From Epiperipatus broadwayi (taxonomy: Eukaryota > Onychophora > Udeonychophora > Euonychophora > Peripatidae), in contig JAQFVV010012535.1 of NCBI GenBank assembly GCA_028023455.1, positions 682,001-746,000 on the forward strand: 64,000 nucleotides of DNA, written 5' to 3'. A program made the position numbers and the translations under genes. A model generated the notes under the pieces. The model was given only the letters and a program-made list of their open reading frames with translations, was not told the origin of the DNA and did no database searches. Positions 59,091 to 64,000 of this stretch are shown here, one piece after another. Every line of letters begins with the position of its first letter. Position 1 is the stretch's first letter.

Positions 59091-62040
59091 AATTTTATAC
59101 TATATATCATAAATGTAATGAGAATGGAAGAAAATTCCTATTAGATTCCTAACAGATAGCCAAATATATAAGCAAAGATTGTGCAATAATTGGACCAAAC
59201 CCATGTTCATGTTTCCTTTCATGATTATAAAATATTGAATATATTTGTAAAATTCTTTTTTGCTTTTCTAGAAACATAAAGAAGCTTTTTTTATTGCACA
59301 AAGTGAAAATGTGATAAAAAAGTCATTACTATTAGAAATAAATAAACAGTCCAGTTTTTAAATATTTTAAAGTATTACAGTATGTTAACCATGAATGGGA
59401 AACTAATGCATAGAATATATAATAGATGTTTCATACACACAAAAAATTAGTTACCCTATTATAGTGTTTTTTATTATATGTAGTACGTATATTAATAGCA
59501 GGTGTTAAATCTATTATATATATTGTAACTAGGAGGGTGATATGAGGGCTAAAAAAAGTATTAAAAAAGACAAAACAAAAACTGTATTATTATTATTTAA
59601 GAGACTTACATAAAATATGATTAATAAATGATTATTATTTGCATTGACTATGGATAAACAACTTGGTCAATACATGATGTGTGTGCATGCATGATAATAA
59701 ATAAATAAATAAAAATTACATACATCAGAATTTAAATAATTTATCATATAAAAATTAATATTGTTATTAATTATTATTTAGAATAAATAATATAAAAGTT
59801 ATGTTTGTTCTGAATTGTTAATAATTATCATTATGATTTATAAAATATTATTCTTTATATTTCTAGTTATCTAAATGAGTTTATTTAATAGAACACTAGA
59901 TATAATATGAAAAAATCAATTAACATTTCTTGAAATGATTATTTGATTTGTAAAGAGTATGATTTTTAAAAAAAAATTGAGAAACAGTCATTGAAGTAAG
60001 CAACACAACTAGAAAGAATATCTTTAAATTTCCAGATTAAAAAAGCTTAACTGTAGATTAATTATATATTTTAATAAATGAATTAAAAACATAGATTTCT
60101 AGAGTAAGAGTGAGGGAAAGTTTAACCTCTTATTTGCTACTATATTTTTTCAATGAAGCGAATGGAAAGCTAAACATTTTAAATAAGTGAAAATTATTAA
60201 TAGATATATCTCTCTTTAAAATTAATGGATACTTTATATTTTGTTATATTTATCAATCAACTATAAAATAAAAATATATATAAAAAATTATTGTTTAAAA
60301 ACAAATCAGATATTTAAAACTAATGGCTAATATAATAGTTCTATTCAATTATCATGTCACCAGCTTTGACATGGATTAGTTAGGGGCTAAAAACACATGG
60401 AAGAATAGTGATTTGAACAATTGAATGTCACATCATTCAGATTAAATAAATAAAGAATGGTAATATTACTTTATTTTTATTTTATGAAAAGATATTTTCC
60501 AAAGCATTCCATAAAAAACTAATATTAATAATACTTTTATTTAACAAATATTAATTTTTTTTAAAAAAAATTATATTAATTAATGATTGATATATGCTTA
60601 TGTTAACTTATTATAAAGTTGAGAGATACATATTACTTTAATATAATCTTCATTCTTATTTATATGCTAGACATAAAATATTTAATAAATGCCTATGATT
60701 ATAAATATTAACTTTTGCTATACATTAAATATGTTTGATTCCAAGCAGAACAGAGATGTGTATATTTTTTTAAATTTTACTGCATGTGAGAGATTTAAGT
60801 ATTGTTAATACTTAATGAGATATGTTTCTGCTCCATTTCATGATTCTAATATCTAAATTAAAAATAATTTAAAATTATAAAGGTAAACAAATAGGTGTGA
60901 TTATTTTAAATATTGCATAATAATAAACTACAATAAAAAGAGTTTGAAATAATATTATTTTATATTACATAAGTATATATTTTAATATAAATGAATTTTT
61001 TTTAAAGTTCTAAAATTTCTTTAAAGTGTGTAAGTATTCATTTATTATTTTTATTATTATTTTTTTAGTATTTTAATTACCATATTCATATTGTATATTA
61101 TATGTAATAAAATTAGTATTATTATCAATTGTCATAGTGTTCTTAATCTCAAAATTTTATTTATGCCTCTGTTTTACTTTGAAGTTAATGCAAAATCTGT
61201 CAGTGATGGATGTTGCATTGGGTTTGTTGCATCTATCCATTATATTACTTTTGTTTTAAGATTTTCATATAAAACATTAAACTTTTTTATGACTGGTTCT
61301 CACACTATAAACTTATTGTAATCAGTCAGAGAAGTGGCATCCATAGTGTTGTAAATGAACCACCTAGCTTGCATAATATTCATCGTTATCACCTTACACA
61401 TTTTTTCAGTTTAGAATACACTTTCATTGCCATATTCAATTCATATATTTATACCATTACAATACATATATCATGATTTATTAGAGAAAAATAAACATAT
61501 ATGGTGCATCACTTTTGCTAAACATATATAAAATTGAAATTCAAAAAATAAATTTGCATTAATCACATATTGCTTATAGATGATATAAGATGAAAATAAA
61601 TATCTACATTCAGAAATAAAAAACTTTAAAAATTAGATGTAATAATTGGAAATTAAATAAGAATAGGTGTTAATATATTAAACTATATGTAAATTGAACA
61701 TGGTGTAAAGAAAAAGAGAATCAGATGAAAAAAAAAAAGTCTTGGGCTACATGAATTTAAAAACATGTACTATCAAAAAATATTTCAAAACTTTAGAAAT
61801 ATGAATTTAAAAAGAAATTGAATAAATATAATTAAGATAAAATCATATAAATTTAAAATAGTCATACTTGAAAAAATAAAGTTAAAAATAAGTTTGGCTA
61901 GTTTCTTTGGAAATAATAAAGAGAAGGGGGGGGGGGTGGACTAATAGAAAAAAAAAGATGATTTCAAAACAATTATACTAATTTAAATCAATCAAAAATA
62001 ACGATTAATAGTAATCTCACGGTATAAATAATTAAACATA
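59091..62040. other. No gene recognised
   Basis: AT-rich intron sequence close to the N-terminal domain exon. A G11 run lies at 61926-61936. The open frame at 61091-61321 has no supporting motif. Confidence 0.45.
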
Positions 62041-62226
62041 AGGCTTATGATGAAAGGCTAAACCTTTGGCAGATGCGTTTTAAAAATGCTTATGTGATAG
62101 CCAATCAGATGTAACAATGACTGCACGTGGCATTTTAAAGCGCATCTGCCGAAGGTTTTAGCCTTTCACGTTATTACTATGTCAACTGCTTGCGTTTAAT
62201 AAATTTAATATATAAGGCTTATGATG
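62041..62226. mobile_element. MITE-like hairpin with flanking 14-bp direct repeats
   Basis: Left arm TGAAAGGCTAAACCTTTGGC then AGATGCGTTTTAAAAATGC (62051-62089). Right arm GCATTTTAAAGCGCATCTGC then CGAAGGTTTTAGCCTTTCA (about 62131-62169). The pairing is near-perfect over about 38 bp, with a ~42-bp spacer. AAGGCTTATGATGA occurs on both sides (about 62040-62053 and 62213-62226). It lies some 250 bp from the PEBP-like exon at 62475. Confidence 0.75.
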
Positions 62227-62474
62227 ATATAATATTACTTGCGTATATAAAACTAATAGAAATAAAATAGAGTTAAAACCTAAATGAGTTGTAATATTTT
62301 TTTAATTACATTAAAAAAAAGTAGTTATTAATTTTTTCTTTTTTTTTTCAGAAAGTAATTATTTAACTGCGATTATGAATTTTTAAACAAAATATTTTTA
62401 ACATGTTTAATAATTATCTATATATTTAAGAATAAAAACATTTTTAAAACAATCAAGCTATAAATATTTCTTAC

Positions 62475-62653
62475 ATCTTCGGCATCTGGGAAGGCCACAG
62501 TAGGTGACATATTGAAAGAAACGTACGTGTTATTTAAGTCAAATTTCTGATTACATTGGATTTCCGTTTTTCCATAAGAGACATTTAAATCAGCAGTTGG
62601 TGGAGTATTGCACAAAACAGTATAAGCCTCAGGATGAATGTTTTTTGCGGATC
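62475..62653 (-). CDS. PEBP-like gene, N-terminal domain exon
   Basis: Encodes about 59 residues, from SAKNIHPEAY to TVAFPDAED. The segment CNTPPTADLNVSYG is the start of the PEBP domain (family pattern: proline-rich lead, then a L-x-V-x-Y strand), and VSFNMSPTVAFPDAED corresponds to the strand before the DPDAP loop. The acceptor is a ...TTATTAG preceding the exon on the minus strand, and the donor reads GAT|GTAAGAAAT, a good consensus. The exon starts with two bases (GA) of a split codon, so one more coding exon must lie upstream (higher coordinates). Sequons NVS, NNT and NMS fall in this exon. The open frame runs past the donor to 62418, but that tail is intronic because the next exon joins in phase 0 at the donor. 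Confidence 0.85.
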
Positions 62654-63645
62654 CTAATAAATATCATTTGATTTTTATATTTAAAATAATATTAAACAAT
62701 GACAATAATATTAAAATTATTTCTTACAACAATGTAAATATATATACTAGATTGGCTGGTTCTTAAAATTTTTGTCAAGATGCACTGTGGTCAAACAAAC
62801 AATTTATTAACAAGTATCTGATAATTTTCGAGGAACAAATTTTAATACTTTTTACCCCAACCTATGAATTAACTTTTAGAGTACAGTATTTCTACCATTG
62901 AAAGGAGATTCACTTTTTAACCTGCATATTAATTTATTGTGAAAGTACGTAAATTAAAAACAAATTAAAAAAAAAAACAAAGATAATTTTTTTGCTCAGT
63001 TAATACCTTTTTTAAAAACACCTTTAAAATATGCCAGAGGTTGATTAATTAGTATTTTGAATTATTTTAAAATGATAAGCAACCATGACTAGTAACGCCA
63101 ACCTACCTTTGATGACATATATACATTTTTGAAAAATATTTCGATATTTTTTATTGTCAGATTGACTACTATAACAATAATTCTTGTACTTTTTTGATTT
63201 TAGAATATTTTATTTCACATTTACAAGTATTTCAGGATTATTTCCATCTTGCAAAATATATATATATATAGCTGTATGACTCCAATCATTATGCATATTT
63301 ATTATGGCTGACGTACTGCATGAAAAACTTTACAAATGCTCTGTAGTATACATGCATTTCAGGAATAACAAACAATAATTCATGCAAATATAACAACTGC
63401 CTAAATTATCATAATAATATAATAGTGATTGATTTGCAAAGTGATTTGTCATTTTTATATAGCATGGCAGTCATAGTAAACATTTATTGAGCAAGATGAA
63501 ACCGACAGCTCTCCACATTTATTTGCACCTAATTCAATATGTACTAATGTATTTATTATCTACCTACACACACATATATAATCACATATGAATATGAAAG
63601 TGACCACAGATTCAGTGCACATAGAAATATTATATATCATCTTAC
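62654..63645. other. Intron between candidate first exon and domain exon
   Basis: AT-rich. No further exon with acceptor and donor in the needed phase was found here. (AT)n at about 63258-63271. Confidence 0.4.
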
Positions 63646-63754
63646 CTTCAAATAACTCATTGACATACACCAATGAAAATACAAATAGATAACATGTTCA
63701 ATGGCAAGAATGGACCAATAGACAATGATGCTCTATGAATCCAATTTCTTGCAT
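63646..63754 (-). other. Candidate first exon of the PEBP-like gene (unresolved)
   Basis: The donor GAAG|GTAAGATG at 63646/63645 is a near-perfect consensus and leaves one base, as the next exon requires. The frame before it encodes a hydrophobic stretch, YLFVFSLVYV, like a signal peptide. However, an in-frame TGA lies at 63698-63700 and no ATG follows it. An ATG at 63752-63754 is upstream of that stop. An alternative is the ATG at 63693-63695 with a weaker donor at 63671 (ATTG|GTGTAT), giving MLSICIFI joined to GSAK in frame, but that signal would be very short. Either the real first exon is outside the window, or the start is non-standard, or this allele or assembly has an error. Confidence 0.35.
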
Positions 63755-64000
63755 TATGGATGGAGATCTGTCTATAAATAATCAATCCAGTTGAAGATAA
63801 AGCAGACAACAACTGTCAAAGTTGAATGGCAGTACACTGGTTGTCTATTATACAGTTAACATAGTAAATCAAGTCCACATTCAGGACTACTGAAAGCTGT
63901 TTGAGCCTAAATCAAACATGAAGCAAGCTGTCATAGTATAACTGTCACTGTATATACTCATGATGCAGGCTGTCACAGTATAGTGGGAAGTGGTAGGTAA
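63755..64000. other. Possible 5' flank of the PEBP-like gene
   Basis: Less A/T-skewed than the introns, with short repeats: TGTCATAGTATAACTGTCAC and TGTCACAGTATAGTGGGAAG share CTGTCA(T/C)AGTATA. No TATA-type element can be assigned with confidence. Confidence 0.3.

Larger units (their letters stand above)
2546..62653 (-). other. Gene body of a PEBP-family protein, four joined exons
   Basis: Gene model built by eye. Exons 62475-62653, 34230-34328, 22885-22933 and 2546-2757 (minus strand, in this order) join without a frame break. Intron phases are 0, 0 and 1 between them, and the first of the four begins with two bases of a split codon. The product (178 residues after the missing first exon) follows the PEBP fold from its N-terminal strands to the C-terminal GP-containing block. 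PEBP proteins bind anionic or phospholipid head groups in a pocket formed by the DPDAP and HRY segments; some animal members regulate kinases and others are secreted. Six N-x-S/T sequons argue for a secreted form here. All other elements listed from 2758 to 62474 lie in its introns. Orthology within the family cannot be assigned from sequence alone. Confidence 0.88.

Noticed and set aside
1-64000. CRISPR arrays, operons, rRNA genes
   Set aside because: No regularly spaced identical repeats with unique spacers, no clustered same-strand ORFs and no rRNA-like conserved stretches; the window is eukaryotic.

Overview
The window looks like nuclear DNA of an AT-rich invertebrate animal. By eye only about a quarter of the bases are G or C. 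Coding sequence is in short exons with GT/AG borders and very long introns, and most of the DNA is decayed mobile elements. RTE-type LINEs, a GIY-YIG Penelope-like element, tRNA-derived SINEs, a tRNA-Lys-primed LTR element and many fold-back elements fit an arthropod or another invertebrate. The sequence does not settle the species. Nothing prokaryotic (operons, Shine-Dalgarno sites, CRISPR) is present.

One host gene can be assembled, on the minus strand. It encodes a phosphatidylethanolamine-binding protein (PEBP) family member. Four exons join in frame with consensus splice sites: 62475-62653, 34230-34328, 22885-22933 and 2546-2757 (terminal, with stop). They give 178 codons carrying the DPDAP motif, the WxHW block and the THRY block. 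Introns are about 28.1, 11.3 and 20.1 kb, so almost the whole window is the body of this gene. Six N-x-S/T sequons suggest a secreted glycoprotein. The first exon, with start codon and signal peptide, is not settled; a candidate with a good donor ends at 63646, but its frame has a stop and no ATG after it.

Intron 3 (2.8-22.9 kb) holds a LINE C-terminal fragment, fold-back elements, a four-copy diverged repeat array, a 1.7 kb DNA transposon with an 8-bp target duplication (8132-9820), two related 2.2 kb elements split around a SINE (12.2-16.9 kb) and two RTE 3' fragments. Intron 2 (22.9-34.2 kb) holds an RTE endonuclease fragment, the Penelope-like element (24.4-25.6 kb), SINE copies, a 2.6 kb insertion and a small MITE. 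Intron 1 (34.3-62.5 kb) holds a 40-bp perfect palindrome, a complete tRNA-type SINE with 13-bp target duplications, and an unusual 10.6 kb LTR compound (44243-54817). An RTE reverse-transcriptase remnant and further fold-back repeats follow it.

The LTR compound is the most unusual object. It has two minus-oriented LTRs around an internal region with an intact 564-codon gag-like ORF, then a truncated and a full plus-oriented LTR separated by little more than an 18-bp tRNA-Lys primer-binding site. Both outer ends are the same LTR end. The gag-like protein has an acidic head, an 11-residue-repeat coiled coil and a long array of 16-residue repeats that I do not recognise.
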